Shown here: one piece after another, positions 50,415 through 59,705 of the stretch
How the letters are laid out: every line of letters begins with the position of its first letter
Position numbering within the stretch: the stretch's first letter is position 1
Origin: Seohaeicola saemankumensis
GTDB taxonomy: Bacteria > Pseudomonadota > Alphaproteobacteria > Rhodobacterales > Rhodobacteraceae
Length of the DNA stretch: 64,000 nucleotides
NCBI RefSeq assembly: GCF_020171285.1
Contig: NZ_JAIUZI010000001.1
Location: 124,001-188,000, forward strand
Direction of reading: 5' to 3'
The notes under the pieces: model-generated
What the model saw: only the letters and a program-made list of their open reading frames with translations
The model's database searches: none
What the model was told of the DNA's origin: nothing
Position numbers and translations under genes: made by a program

Positions 50415-50899
50415 ACGTGCGACAGGCGGTCCGGGCGGACGCGGCCGGGATCGCGCGGATCACAAATGCGATCATTCGCGGCTCTCTGATCACCTTCACG
50501 ACGCGGGAGCGCCGCGAGGACGAAATCGCCGCCGATATCGCGGCGCGTGGCCCCGGGTTCGTCGTGGCGGAAGCCAGCGGAGGGGTTGTCGGGTTTGCCA
50601 CGTTTGGACCGTTTCGCGCGGGACCCGGTTATGCCGGGACCGTTGAGCATTCAATTCAGCTGGCCCCGGAGGCGCGCGGCCACGGGCTTGGACGTGCGCT
50701 GATGGAGCGGTTGGAGCGCGTGGCGCGGGACAACGAAATTCACGTGATGGTGGCCGCCATCAGCGGGGCCAACCCGGACGGAATCGCCTTTCATGCGGCA
50801 ATGGGGTTTGCCCATGCAGGGCGAATGCCAGAGGTCGGGTTCAAGGCAGGGCAATGGCTGGATCTTGTGCTGATGCAGAAAATTCTTGTCAAACACTGA
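50411..50899 (+). CDS. GNAT N-acetyltransferase, phosphinothricin-acetyltransferase-like
   Basis: 162 residues, GTG start. The acetyl-CoA motif EARGHGLGRALMERL (R/Q-x-x-G-x-G/A) is present, with HVMVAAISGANPDGIAFH and FKAGQWLDLVLMQK near the end, as in the phosphinothricin acetyltransferase branch. It probably acetylates amino-group substrates such as methionine analogues. It overlaps the VOC gene by four bases. Confidence 0.85.
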   Translation: MNVRQAVRADAAGIARITNAIIRGSLITFTTRERREDEIAADIAARGPGFVVAEASGGVVGFATFGPFRAGPGYAGTVEHSIQLAPEARGHGLGRALMERLERVARDNEIHVMVAAISGANPDGIAFHAAMGFAHAGRMPEVGFKAGQWLDLVLMQKILVKH

Positions 50900-50941
50900 G
50901 CAGGCGCTGACACCGCGAATGGCAGCGGGTAGATTGGCAGC

Positions 50942-51625
50942 ATGTCGATCTGGACACGGATATCGGATGCGCTGGCCGCGCTTGCCCAGGGGGAGGGGCT
51001 GACGGCGGTATTTGACCGTTTGCGTGCACCGCCGCAGCGCAGCGTCGCCTTTGCCATTGCGGTGATCGCGTTGGGTGCGAAGATGGCCAAGGCGGACGGT
51101 CAGGTGACTCGCGACGAGGTCACCGCCTTTCGCGATGTGTTTCAAATCGCACGCGAAGATGAGGCGGGCGCCGCTCGGGTCTTTAACATGGCCCGCACCG
51201 ACGTCGCGGGCTATCAGGAATATGCCCGGCGTATTCGCAGCATGTTCAATGACGACCCCGAGACCCTGAACGACCTAATGGAGGGATTGTTTCACATCGC
51301 CATGGCGGATGGGTTCTATCATCCGGGCGAGAACGCCTTTCTCGAAGATGTGGCGCGGATTTTCGGCGTGCCGGAAACTGAATTTCTGGCGTTGCGGACC
51401 CGGTTCGTACCGGATGCCAAACCCGACCCCTACACTGTTCTTGGCGTGTCTCGGGACATGTCGCTGGACCAGATCCGCAAGGTCTGGCGGCAACACGTGC
51501 GGGATTGTCACCCGGACCGTATGATGGCGCGCGGCGTTCCGGTCGAAGCGGTTCGCCTGGCCGAGAAGCGGCTGATCGACATCAATCAGGCCTGGGAAGA
51601 GATCAACGGCCAGAGGGTGTCATGA
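50942..51625 (+). CDS. TerB/DnaJ co-chaperone (DjlA-like)
   Basis: 227 residues. The TerB-like domain (residues 40-150) has AKADGQVTRDEVTAFRDVF and MADGFYHPGENAFLEDVA, and the C-terminal J domain has the HPD motif at residues 190-192. It lacks the N-terminal membrane helix of E. coli DjlA, so is probably cytoplasmic and recruits DnaK. A promoter likely lies in the 42-base gap after the GNAT gene or it is read through. Confidence 0.85.
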   Translation: MSIWTRISDALAALAQGEGLTAVFDRLRAPPQRSVAFAIAVIALGAKMAKADGQVTRDEVTAFRDVFQIAREDEAGAARVFNMARTDVAGYQEYARRIRSMFNDDPETLNDLMEGLFHIAMADGFYHPGENAFLEDVARIFGVPETEFLALRTRFVPDAKPDPYTVLGVSRDMSLDQIRKVWRQHVRDCHPDRMMARGVPVEAVRLAEKRLIDINQAWEEINGQRVS

Positions 51626-51773
51626 CCCCGTGGCGGCGTCGACAAAATGGGTGCGAGTTTGCGATTGTCGGCTCGGGCGAAACATTTTTTCTGTCTTTTC
51701 ACGGCAATACCGTGATCTGCTTTGCGTTTTGGCCAAAAGCTGACAGGACGGTCAGCGAGGGCGGGACGGGAGA

Positions 51774-52934
51774 ATGACGGTGAAAATGGAAATGAACCTC
51801 GACACTCAGGTCCGTGATGCACAAGAGTTGGCCCGGATTCAGGTTCAAAGCGGTCTGTCAATCATTATCCCGACCTATCGCGAGGCGGAGAATATTCCGC
51901 TGATTTTGCAGCGTATCGACAAACTGCGGCAAGAGCAGAACCTGACGCTGGAAGTGCTGTTCATGGACGACGATAGCCGCGACGGCAGTGTCGAGGCGGT
52001 CGAACGTGCCGGGTTCGACTGGGCGCGGATCGTGGTGCGGACCTCGGATCGCGGACTGAGCCAGGCGGTGATCGACGGTTTCACCCGGGCACAGTACCCG
52101 GTGCTGATCTGCGTGGATTGCGACCTGAGCCATCCGGTCGAGGCGATCCCTCAGATGGTTCTGGCGCTGGCCACGGGGCAACAATTCGTGCTGGGGTCCC
52201 GCTATGTCTCCGGCGGATCGACCGACGATGACTGGGGCATTTTCCGCTATATCAACAGCCGGGTCGCGACCCTGTTGGCGCGGCCATTGACCCAGGTGCG
52301 CGACCCCATGTCGGGCTTCTTTGCCTTGCGGCGCGAAGATTTCAATACCTCTGATCCGCTGAACCCGGTTGGCTACAAGGTGGCGCTGGAACTGATCGTC
52401 AAATGCCACTTTGACAATGTGGCCGAGGTGCCGATCCATTTTTCCGACCGCCAGCACGGGGAAAGCAAGCTGACGCTGCGCGAGCAGTTGAAATACATCA
52501 AGCACCTGCGTCGGCTGTATATCCACAAATTCGCCAATGCCATGTATTTTCTGCAGTTTCTGGTTGTCGGCGCGTCTGGTGTGGTGGTGAACTTGGCCAC
52601 CCTGACCTTGATGCTGCTGGCCGGGTTTCCCAATGCCGCCTGTCTGGCGGGCGGGATCGCAACCAGTGTGGTCAGCAATTTCCTGCTCAACCGGCGCTTT
52701 ACCTTCAGTTACGCCCGAGAGGGAAATATCTGGAAGCAGTTCATTGGCTTTGTCAGCGTATCGTCATTGGGCATGGCGGTGAACTATGCGGTGGCACTGG
52801 GCGTGCTCAAGTCGTCGGTGGGGGCGATGCCGCTGGGGTTGCACCTGTCTGCGCTGGTGGGGATCGCCAGCGGCATGATCTTCAACTACATCGGCAACCG
52901 GTATGTCATTTTTCGCAAGACCCATATCCGGTAG
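51774..52934 (+). CDS. Dolichol-phosphate-mannose-synthase-like GT2 with GtrA domain
   Basis: 386 residues. The GT2 domain (residues 25-255) has SIIIPTYREAENI, FMDDDSRDGS and VDCDLSHP, and a GtrA-type membrane domain of four helices (residues 260-380: FLQFLVVGASGVVVN, FLLNRRFTFSY, FNYIGNRYVIF) follows. It transfers a sugar to a polyprenyl phosphate and may flip it. The next gene is an ArnT-like transferase that would use the product, so the pair may modify a surface glycan or lipid. Confidence 0.85.
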   Translation: MTVKMEMNLDTQVRDAQELARIQVQSGLSIIIPTYREAENIPLILQRIDKLRQEQNLTLEVLFMDDDSRDGSVEAVERAGFDWARIVVRTSDRGLSQAVIDGFTRAQYPVLICVDCDLSHPVEAIPQMVLALATGQQFVLGSRYVSGGSTDDDWGIFRYINSRVATLLARPLTQVRDPMSGFFALRREDFNTSDPLNPVGYKVALELIVKCHFDNVAEVPIHFSDRQHGESKLTLREQLKYIKHLRRLYIHKFANAMYFLQFLVVGASGVVVNLATLTLMLLAGFPNAACLAGGIATSVVSNFLLNRRFTFSYAREGNIWKQFIGFVSVSSLGMAVNYAVALGVLKSSVGAMPLGLHLSALVGIASGMIFNYIGNRYVIFRKTHIR

Positions 52935-52955
52935 CGTGATGACCCGGCTGCCATC

Positions 52956-54620
52956 ATGAAGGGCGCGCCACCCGGCCCCTTGCCTGACGAAGAGGCGCGG
53001 CTGAAATCCCTGCTGGAGCGTCCATTCGCGCCCGCAGAGCCAATGACACGGGCCGACGTTCTGATCGCCGTTGGACTGACGCTGGCGGCTTTTGTGCTGC
53101 GCGGCATTGGTCTGGGCCAGCATTCGCTGTGGGTGGACGAGGGGGCATCGCTGCTGTTCGCGCGGGCTGACTGGTCCTACCTGTGGGCGGTGCTGCCGCA
53201 GGTGGAGACGAACCCGCCCGGCTATTACATGATCCTCAAGCTGTGGACCCAGTTGGCAGGCACGTCCGAGGCGGCGATACGGATGCCCGGCTTATTGGCC
53301 AGTTCGCTGGCCGTAACGGCGGTCTACCTGGCCGGGCATCGCGCCTTTGGGCGTGGCGCGGCGATAGTTGCGGCGACATTCGTTGCCCTGTCCGCGGTGC
53401 AGGTGCTCTATGCGCAAGAGGCGCGGGCCTATGCCTTTCTCACGCTGTTCTTTGCGCTGGGGCTTTGGTTGGTCAACTTGCTGGCTGATCGGCTGGCGAC
53501 GGGTGAACCGCTCGGGGCTCCTCTGGTCGGGCTGGTTCTGACAACGGCGGCCCTGCCTAACCTGCACTTTAGCGGGTTCTTCGTTGCCGTGGTGCTGCTG
53601 GTTTATGCCCTGTCCTATCTGGTGTTGCGCGGCCTGCTAAAGCGCCGCGCCATGGTCGCCATGGGGGTGGCCGTGGCTGCGGTGGCGGCGCTGTCCATGC
53701 CACCTGTGATGTGGGCCGTCGGCCATATGGGGTCGCCGGACAACCCGGCCGGCTGGATGCACCCGCCAACTTTGTCCGAGGGAAAATGGGTGTTTCATCA
53801 GACCTTTGGTCACAGGTTCCTGTCCTTCGACCGGCCACACTGGCTGCCCGATCAGGTGCCCGAAGGCGCGGTCGGGAAATTGTTTGCGCCGCGTCGCCTG
53901 GCCGAAGGTTCCCTCACGCTGATTTGCCTGTTCGGAGTTTGGAGAAGCCTGCGGCAGAAGTTCTGGAGCGTTCCGGCGCTGGGCGTGTCCATAATCGCCC
54001 TTGGTGTCATGTTCTTTGGCGTCAGTCAGACCAAGCCGGTACTGATCGAACGGACCATCCTGTTCGGCGTGCCGATGATTGCTCTGATCACGGGGTATTC
54101 GGTTATGGCCATGCGGTATTCCTACTTCGTGCTCCCCGCCGCCGTGGTGATCTTTGTGGCCCAGGCGGCCAACCTCGTCGCCTACTACCCCGCAGGGCAA
54201 AAGGAAGACTGGCGGCAGGCGGTCCGGGCGATGCAGGCCGATGCAGGGCCCGGGACCGCGATTGTTCTGGCCAGTGGACCCTACCTGCCGGTTTCGGTGT
54301 CCACTGCGGTGTTGCTGGAACACTACTGGACTGCCGCAGACATGCCGCCGGTTTATGCGCTGCCCTCGGCAGAAGCCGGGCGGCTCTATGAGGCTGGTAT
54401 GTCGTTGTCGCCTGACCTGCGTCCATTGACGCACGACACGCTGTGTCCGGCCTTGCAGGGCTACGACCGCCTCTTGGTGCTCTACCGCTACCCCTCCCAG
54501 GCCGAGGCGCTCGAGGCGCCCCTTGCGGCGCTCAACAGCAGCAAAACAGGCGGTGCGCAGAGGGATTTGCTGGGACACCAGGTGCGATCCGGCGTAACCT
54601 GCACACAGAGTAACGGCTGA
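52956..54620 (+). CDS. GT39/GT83-type membrane glycosyltransferase
   Basis: 554 residues with about 11 predicted helices. The luminal loop after helix 1 carries SLWVDEGASLLFAR with the acidic catalytic residue (DE) as in PMT/ArnT enzymes, and NPPGYYMILKLW follows. It takes sugar from a polyprenyl-phosphate donor and acts on lipid A or a protein. Downstream of the GT2-GtrA gene by 21 bases, so the two form a likely pathway. The long unannotated tail is periplasmic. Confidence 0.8.
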   Translation: MKGAPPGPLPDEEARLKSLLERPFAPAEPMTRADVLIAVGLTLAAFVLRGIGLGQHSLWVDEGASLLFARADWSYLWAVLPQVETNPPGYYMILKLWTQLAGTSEAAIRMPGLLASSLAVTAVYLAGHRAFGRGAAIVAATFVALSAVQVLYAQEARAYAFLTLFFALGLWLVNLLADRLATGEPLGAPLVGLVLTTAALPNLHFSGFFVAVVLLVYALSYLVLRGLLKRRAMVAMGVAVAAVAALSMPPVMWAVGHMGSPDNPAGWMHPPTLSEGKWVFHQTFGHRFLSFDRPHWLPDQVPEGAVGKLFAPRRLAEGSLTLICLFGVWRSLRQKFWSVPALGVSIIALGVMFFGVSQTKPVLIERTILFGVPMIALITGYSVMAMRYSYFVLPAAVVIFVAQAANLVAYYPAGQKEDWRQAVRAMQADAGPGTAIVLASGPYLPVSVSTAVLLEHYWTAADMPPVYALPSAEAGRLYEAGMSLSPDLRPLTHDTLCPALQGYDRLLVLYRYPSQAEALEAPLAALNSSKTGGAQRDLLGHQVRSGVTCTQSNG

Positions 54621-54644
54621 CCGCCCATTACGCGCGGGGACGAG

Positions 54645-55658
54645 ATGAGACTGGCCACCTACAACGTGGAATGGTTTGCCAACCTGTTCGACAATCAGGA
54701 CCGGTTGATGGTCGACGATGCGCCGTCCGGACGACAGGGGGTGACGCGCGCCCAGCAGATCGAGGCGCTGGGCATCGTTTTCACGGCGCTGGACGCGGAT
54801 GCCATCATGATCATCGAAGCGCCCAATACCGGGCGCCGGCAGGATTGCGTGCGTGCCCTGCAGGGCTTTGCCGAGGCTTTTGACCTGCGTACCCGCAGTG
54901 CGGTCATCGGATTTGCCAATGAAACTCACCAGGAAATCGCGCTGCTCTACGACGCGGACAAGCTCAGCGTCACCCATGACCCGCAGGGGGAAGAGACGGG
55001 GCGCAAGGGCAGTCCCGATGCGCCCCGCTTTGACGGGACGTTTCGGATTGATCTGGACATCGACGCGACCGAGGACCTCGTCCGGTTTTCCAAGCCGCCG
55101 CTGGAACTGTCCGCGCGCAGCAAATCGGGGACCGAGTTCCGATTGATCGGAGCGCATCTGAAATCAAAAGCGCCGCATGGGGAATATACCCGCGACGGGA
55201 TTCTGCGCGCCTCGATTGCCAACCGGCGCAAACAACTGGCGCAGGCGATATGGCTGCGGTCGCGGATCACCGCGCATCTTGGCGATGGCGATCCGGTGAT
55301 CCTGATGGGGGACCTGAACGATGGTCCCGGACTGGACGAATTCGAGCATCTTTTTGGGCGGTCTGCGGTCGAAATCCTGCTGGGAGATGACATGTTTGAT
55401 CCGAATGCCCATCAGTCGCTGCAACCCAGGCCGGGGGCGATACCGACAACCGCGCGATTTATCCAGCCGGGCAACGGGCGCTTTCTTAGGGCGCTGCTGG
55501 ACTACATCATGGTGTCAAAGGACCTGATGTCCCGGCGTCCGGCCTGGCGGATCTGGCACCCCTTCGACGACGTCGATTGCTGGAACCTGCCGGAGCTGCG
55601 CGAGGCGCTGCTCATGGCGTCGGACCACTTTCCGGTCACGCTGGAGATCGACCTGTGA
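54645..55658 (+). CDS. Endonuclease/exonuclease/phosphatase-family hydrolase
   Basis: 337 residues, cytoplasmic. The EEP motifs are present: RLATYNVEWF at the start, IIEAPN for the Glu, LIGAHLKSK with His, MGDLNDGPG with the Asp/Asn pair, and SDHFPV at the end. Members hydrolyse phosphodiesters in nucleic acids, phospholipids or signalling molecules; the substrate is not readable here. The ATG follows GGGACGAG. Confidence 0.8.
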   Translation: MRLATYNVEWFANLFDNQDRLMVDDAPSGRQGVTRAQQIEALGIVFTALDADAIMIIEAPNTGRRQDCVRALQGFAEAFDLRTRSAVIGFANETHQEIALLYDADKLSVTHDPQGEETGRKGSPDAPRFDGTFRIDLDIDATEDLVRFSKPPLELSARSKSGTEFRLIGAHLKSKAPHGEYTRDGILRASIANRRKQLAQAIWLRSRITAHLGDGDPVILMGDLNDGPGLDEFEHLFGRSAVEILLGDDMFDPNAHQSLQPRPGAIPTTARFIQPGNGRFLRALLDYIMVSKDLMSRRPAWRIWHPFDDVDCWNLPELREALLMASDHFPVTLEIDL

Positions 55659-55696
55659 CCCTTTATCGGACGCGCTCCCACACCTATATCGGTTTC

Positions 55697-56074
55697 ATGA
55701 AACGCATTGCATCCCTTGCCCTGATCTTGTCGTTGATGTCTGCCCCGGCCATGGCCGAGGAGGAAGACAACCGGTCCCTGATGGAGGAAGGTCTGGAGTT
55801 GTTCATGGAGGGTTTGCGCAAGGAAATGGCCCCGGCCATGGACGATCTCCGCGATCTGGCCGAGCAGATGGGCCCGTCGATGCGCAGTTTCCTGCAGGAA
55901 ATGGGACCGGCTTTTGCCGAGATGCTGGATCAGGTTCGCGACTGGAGCAGCTATCATCCGCCGGAGGTCCTGCCAAACGGTGACATCATCATTCGCAAGA
56001 AGCAGGTCGAACCAGAAACGCCCCAGACGCCCGCGCCACAGGATGACCCGCCGCCCGGCATGACGGATATCTGA
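55697..56074 (+). CDS. Small exported acidic helical protein
   Basis: 125 residues. The signal peptide MKRIASLALILSLMSAPAMAEE is clear. The mature protein is Met- and Glu-rich helix (residues 30-80) and ends in a Pro-rich tail (PETPQTPAPQDDPPPGM). Proteins of this type are sometimes labelled AAA+ ATPase in databases, but no ATP-binding motif is visible. Function unknown. It converges with ppx, three bases apart. Confidence 0.65.
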   Translation: MKRIASLALILSLMSAPAMAEEEDNRSLMEEGLELFMEGLRKEMAPAMDDLRDLAEQMGPSMRSFLQEMGPAFAEMLDQVRDWSSYHPPEVLPNGDIIIRKKQVEPETPQTPAPQDDPPPGMTDI

Positions 56075-56077
56075 AGG

Positions 56078-57646
56078 TTACTTGCGGATCCGAACGGTGA
56101 CAGAGGCATCAAGCGACGCCGCGAGTGACATGAACCGCGATTGGGCAACCTCACCGTAAAGGGGAGCGGCCTCGGTGGGCAGGATCAGTTCCAGTTGGCG
56201 TTTCTTGGGGAACCAGCGCATCTGGCCCATCGTCTCTTCCGGCTGCATCCACAGCATCGCGCCAAAGCGCATGGCCTTGCCGAGAACCTCGGCCTGCTTT
56301 TGCCGCGGCTCTTCGAGCAACTCGTAGAGCGGTTCAAAGCGTGTGCCTTCGCGTTTGTTGCGGTAGCGGTGGAGCAGGGCCAGACCGACAAACACGCGCT
56401 CAGAATGCTTCAGCCCTCCCATGTTGGCCCGCGTGGCGTTGTCAAAACAGACCTCGGCGCGGTAGTCGGGATGCGCCCGCCAGCTGACGTCGTGCAACAG
56501 GCAGGCTGCCTTGATCAGGCGCACCTGTGCTGGCTGGGCGGAGCCGAACAGCGGCATCACGAAGTTGAACAGCGTCTTGCCGAAACCGGGCAGGCGCGCG
56601 TCCTTTGACTCGGCGAAATAGCAGGATTCGATCAGCGGGTCGCGATCGCGCAGGCGCTGCGGCATCTGCTCGTACAGCAGACCCTCGCGAATGCCGTAAC
56701 TCGATATCGCGATGTCTTTGGGTTTGAACGTGCGGACCAGCCGGGCCAGCACGTCAATGGCATAGGGCACCAGCGCCATGCGCGCGGCCGATACCCCGCA
56801 TCGCGAGCGCAATTCGTTCAGATCGCTTTGCTCGATATAGGTGCGGGTTTCGCGCACGGATTTCGTCGTCATCCGGTATTCGTGCAGAACCTTCATCGGA
56901 TAGCCGCGCCGGGCCATGTCGATCCTTGCGATGGCCCGCCAGCTCCCGCCGACCAGAAACAGGCGGTCGCGCTGGGTGCCCATCGCGCCGCTCAGCTGTT
57001 CCATAACCGACTTGATGTGCGTCTTGCGACCGCGTCGCCCGCCCTTGATATCCCGCAGTTTCAGCGGCCCCAGGGGCGACGTTACCCGTCGTCCGACTTC
57101 GCCGTCGTGGATTTCGGCCAGTTCCATCGAGGATCCCCCGATATCACAGACAAGGCCGTAGGACCCAGGCCAGCCCAGCAGAACCCCCTGTGCGGACAAC
57201 CGCGCCTCTTCCTCGCCGTCGATGACCCAGATCTTGAGCCCGGTCTCGCGCAGGACTTCTTCGCAGAAATCCGGGCCGTCGCTGGCATCGCGCACTGCGG
57301 CAGTTGCTACTGCGGTCAGGGGCGGCAGGTTCATCCCATGCGCCAGATGCTGGAACCGCCGGATCGCGTTCAGAGCCCTTACCCGGCCCTCGGGGTTCAA
57401 CTTGCCGGTATCCGACAGGCCGGCCCCAAGGGCGCACATGATCTTTTCGTTGTAAAAATAGGCAGGTGATCGGGCGGCGCCATCAAACACGACCAGCCGG
57501 ACAGAGTTCGACCCGACATCGACCACTCCGACACGGGCAAGCGCGCGCGAACTCGGGTCGTCAAAAAGAGGGCGGCCAAATGGCCCCCAATCCGGAGTTG
57601 CGTTCGACGCAGTGTCCGGGGCGGCGGGATCCGGTTGCAGATTCAT
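56078..57646 (-). CDS. ppx: Exopolyphosphatase/guanosine pentaphosphatase (Ppx/GppA)
   Basis: 522 residues. The ATG (MNLQPDP) follows GGGGA and fits the family; the upstream extension is not conserved-looking. The actin-like fold has GVVDVGSNSVRLVVFDG, then DIGGSSMELAEI for phosphate binding, and the HD-like LLHDVSWRAHPDYRAE in the C-terminal part. It hydrolyses polyphosphate and perhaps pppGpp. It lies 79 bases downstream of hdaA on the same strand. Confidence 0.9.
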   Translation of the reverse strand: MNLQPDPAAPDTASNATPDWGPFGRPLFDDPSSRALARVGVVDVGSNSVRLVVFDGAARSPAYFYNEKIMCALGAGLSDTGKLNPEGRVRALNAIRRFQHLAHGMNLPPLTAVATAAVRDASDGPDFCEEVLRETGLKIWVIDGEEEARLSAQGVLLGWPGSYGLVCDIGGSSMELAEIHDGEVGRRVTSPLGPLKLRDIKGGRRGRKTHIKSVMEQLSGAMGTQRDRLFLVGGSWRAIARIDMARRGYPMKVLHEYRMTTKSVRETRTYIEQSDLNELRSRCGVSAARMALVPYAIDVLARLVRTFKPKDIAISSYGIREGLLYEQMPQRLRDRDPLIESCYFAESKDARLPGFGKTLFNFVMPLFGSAQPAQVRLIKAACLLHDVSWRAHPDYRAEVCFDNATRANMGGLKHSERVFVGLALLHRYRNKREGTRFEPLYELLEEPRQKQAEVLGKAMRFGAMLWMQPEETMGQMRWFPKKRQLELILPTEAAPLYGEVAQSRFMSLAASLDASVTVRIRK

Positions 57647-57725
57647 GTATTCCCCGTCGTCTTGTGAGTGCAGGATGCGGTAAGGCGCGGTCTCGGTCAA
57701 TTGCTCTGGTCCGGTCGCGGTTTGG

Positions 57726-58427
57726 TCATGGTTCGTCCCGCGCGCCGGAACCGTCCGGTGCACCACCCGCCAACAGGCGGCTGGCCAGCTGGCGGGTCAG
57801 CGGGCGGGCTTCGGTCAGCGCCATCTGGTCGAGCGCGTCGACGATCCGGGCGGCGGCGGCAAAGGAGCGGTCCATACGCTGGACCAGATACGGGATGACG
57901 TCGGGTTTCGGGGTCACCTGCCGGTCGGCAAACAGCTTTGCCAGCACGGCGGCCAATAGCGCGTCGTCCGGGGGCGGCAGGCTGACGTGGTAGGCCGCCT
58001 GTGCGCGGCTTTGCAGGTCGGGCAGGCTGAGCCCCCATTGCGACGGCGCGCCCCGTCCGGTCATCATCAGCGAATGGCCCTGGGCCAGAACCAGATTATG
58101 CAGATGAAACAGCGCGGCCTGAGCTGCCGGGTCGTCTGCAATGTCCGGCACGTCTTCGACGGCGATCGGACCAGAGGCGAGTTCGGGCACATCGGCTTTG
58201 GTCAGGTCATGTGCTTTGACGATACGCGCACCGCTCTGCGCGGCCCACACATGCACCAGGTGGGTCTTGCCGGCCCCCGCCGGACCTGTCAGCACCAGTC
58301 GTCTGTCCGGCCAGAGCGCGGGATCGTCGACTGCGGCGGCGGCCATGGCGTTTTCTGGCGATACAAAGAAATCATCGCGCCCCAGAGCGGCGCGGGCCGG
58401 CAGGTCGAAACTCAGTTGTCTGGGCAT
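57726..58427 (-). CDS. hdaA: DnaA-related replication regulator HdaA
   Basis: 233 residues. The clamp-binding motif QLSFDLP lies at residues 4-10, and the AAA+ domain has Walker A GPAGAGKTH at 48-56 and an arginine-containing sensor region (LPDLQSRAQAAY). It stimulates ATP hydrolysis by DnaA bound to the sliding clamp and prevents re-initiation. It is four bases downstream of the AI-2E family gene, so these are in one operon with ppx. Confidence 0.9.
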   Translation of the reverse strand: MPRQLSFDLPARAALGRDDFFVSPENAMAAAAVDDPALWPDRRLVLTGPAGAGKTHLVHVWAAQSGARIVKAHDLTKADVPELASGPIAVEDVPDIADDPAAQAALFHLHNLVLAQGHSLMMTGRGAPSQWGLSLPDLQSRAQAAYHVSLPPPDDALLAAVLAKLFADRQVTPKPDVIPYLVQRMDRSFAAAARIVDALDQMALTEARPLTRQLASRLLAGGAPDGSGARDEP

Positions 58428-58431
58428 TGGT

Positions 58432-59496
58432 TCAGGTGTCCGAGTAGTCCGTGCCCTGGTAAAGGCGGCTGTGCAGGTACTTGTCGACGGCAAATCTCGC
58501 AACCACACCAAGTGACGCGGCGACGGGCACGGCGACGAGCATGCCGACAAAGCCGAAGAGAGAACCAAACACCGACAATGCCAGCAGCAGCCATACCGGG
58601 TGCAGCCCCACCGAACTGCCGACCAGCTTGGGGGTGAGGAAGTTTCCTTCGATCACCTGACCGACACCGAACACAAGGGCGACCAGCCCGATAGACGCCC
58701 AGTCGCCCCAGAATTGGAACAAAGCGAGCCCGATCGCCAGGACCCCGCCGATCAGCGCCCCCAGGTAAGGAATAAATGTGACGAGGCCGGCAATCGCACC
58801 GACGACGAGCCCGAACTGCAATCCGACTGCCATCAGCGCGATGGCATAGTAGGTGCCAAGGATCAGACAGACCGTGCCCATGCCTCGAATGAACGAGGCC
58901 AGCGTATTGTCGATCTCGCCCGCCAACTGGCGGATGACCGGGGCATGATCGCGCGGCAGCAGGTCGCTGATCTTGGCGATCATCCGGTCCCAATCGAGCA
59001 GCAGATAGACGGAAACCACCGGCACGATAACCAGCAGCAACACGACGTTCAGTGCCGAAACGGCCGAACCCAGCACGGTTTGCAGAACCTCGACGCCCCG
59101 ACTCTTGAGCATGTCCCCAAAGGACTCCAGCGCCTGGTGTGCGCTCGAGTTTTGGTCCAGCAGCGACGGAAAATGCAGATTAATGAAGCTGCGAAGATCG
59201 CTGAACAGCTGGGGCATGATGTCGATCAGGTCGGCCAGCTGGGTGATCAGGGTCGGAATGACCAAAAGCGACATGATGACGAACAAGAGAACCGACACGA
59301 CGGTAATCAGCGCCGTGGCCGCGACCCGCGACAGTCCCGCCCGTTCCAGCCGGTCAGCGACCGGGTCGATGAAATAGGCAATTGCGCCGCCGAGGACAAA
59401 AGGTAGCAGGACATCGCCAAGCAACCACAGCACCACGACAAAGGTCGCCAGCGCAAAGCCCCAGTATTTCAGCTGAGTATTCACCGGAAGTGCCAT
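58432..59496 (-). CDS. AI-2E family transporter (PerM-like)
   Basis: 354 residues with seven to eight predicted helices. FIPYLGALIGGVLAIGLAL is a characteristic conserved segment, and LVALVFGVGQVIEGNFLTPKLVGSSVGLHPVWLLLAL is another. The family exports small molecules or ions; the AI-2 link is historical and uncertain for most members. The start MALPVNTQLKY was preferred over an upstream ATG. It begins the three-gene run with hdaA and ppx. Confidence 0.85.
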   Translation of the reverse strand: MALPVNTQLKYWGFALATFVVVLWLLGDVLLPFVLGGAIAYFIDPVADRLERAGLSRVAATALITVVSVLLFVIMSLLVIPTLITQLADLIDIMPQLFSDLRSFINLHFPSLLDQNSSAHQALESFGDMLKSRGVEVLQTVLGSAVSALNVVLLLVIVPVVSVYLLLDWDRMIAKISDLLPRDHAPVIRQLAGEIDNTLASFIRGMGTVCLILGTYYAIALMAVGLQFGLVVGAIAGLVTFIPYLGALIGGVLAIGLALFQFWGDWASIGLVALVFGVGQVIEGNFLTPKLVGSSVGLHPVWLLLALSVFGSLFGFVGMLVAVPVAASLGVVARFAVDKYLHSRLYQGTDYSDT

Positions 59497-59705
59497 AGCT
59501 CTGCGCCTGCCTGTTGCCTCTGACCCTTCATCGCCCATGGTCGTCGGGCTTGCAAGAGCAGCTGTCCGGGAAAGCGTCTGGTCGTTTCCCCCTGCACTGC
59601 GAGTTGAGCAAAGGATGATTGCCTGCCCGGCGGCTTTGGCATAGATCGGGGTCCGACCCTATGCCAGTCTCAACAAATGACGCTTGACCGCCAGAAGGAA
59701 ACCAC

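Noticed and set aside
51622..51777. A 51-codon ORF overlapping the TerB/DnaJ stop codon (ATGA)
   Set aside because: It has no domain or signal and overlaps the next start. It probably covers the promoter of the GT2-GtrA gene.
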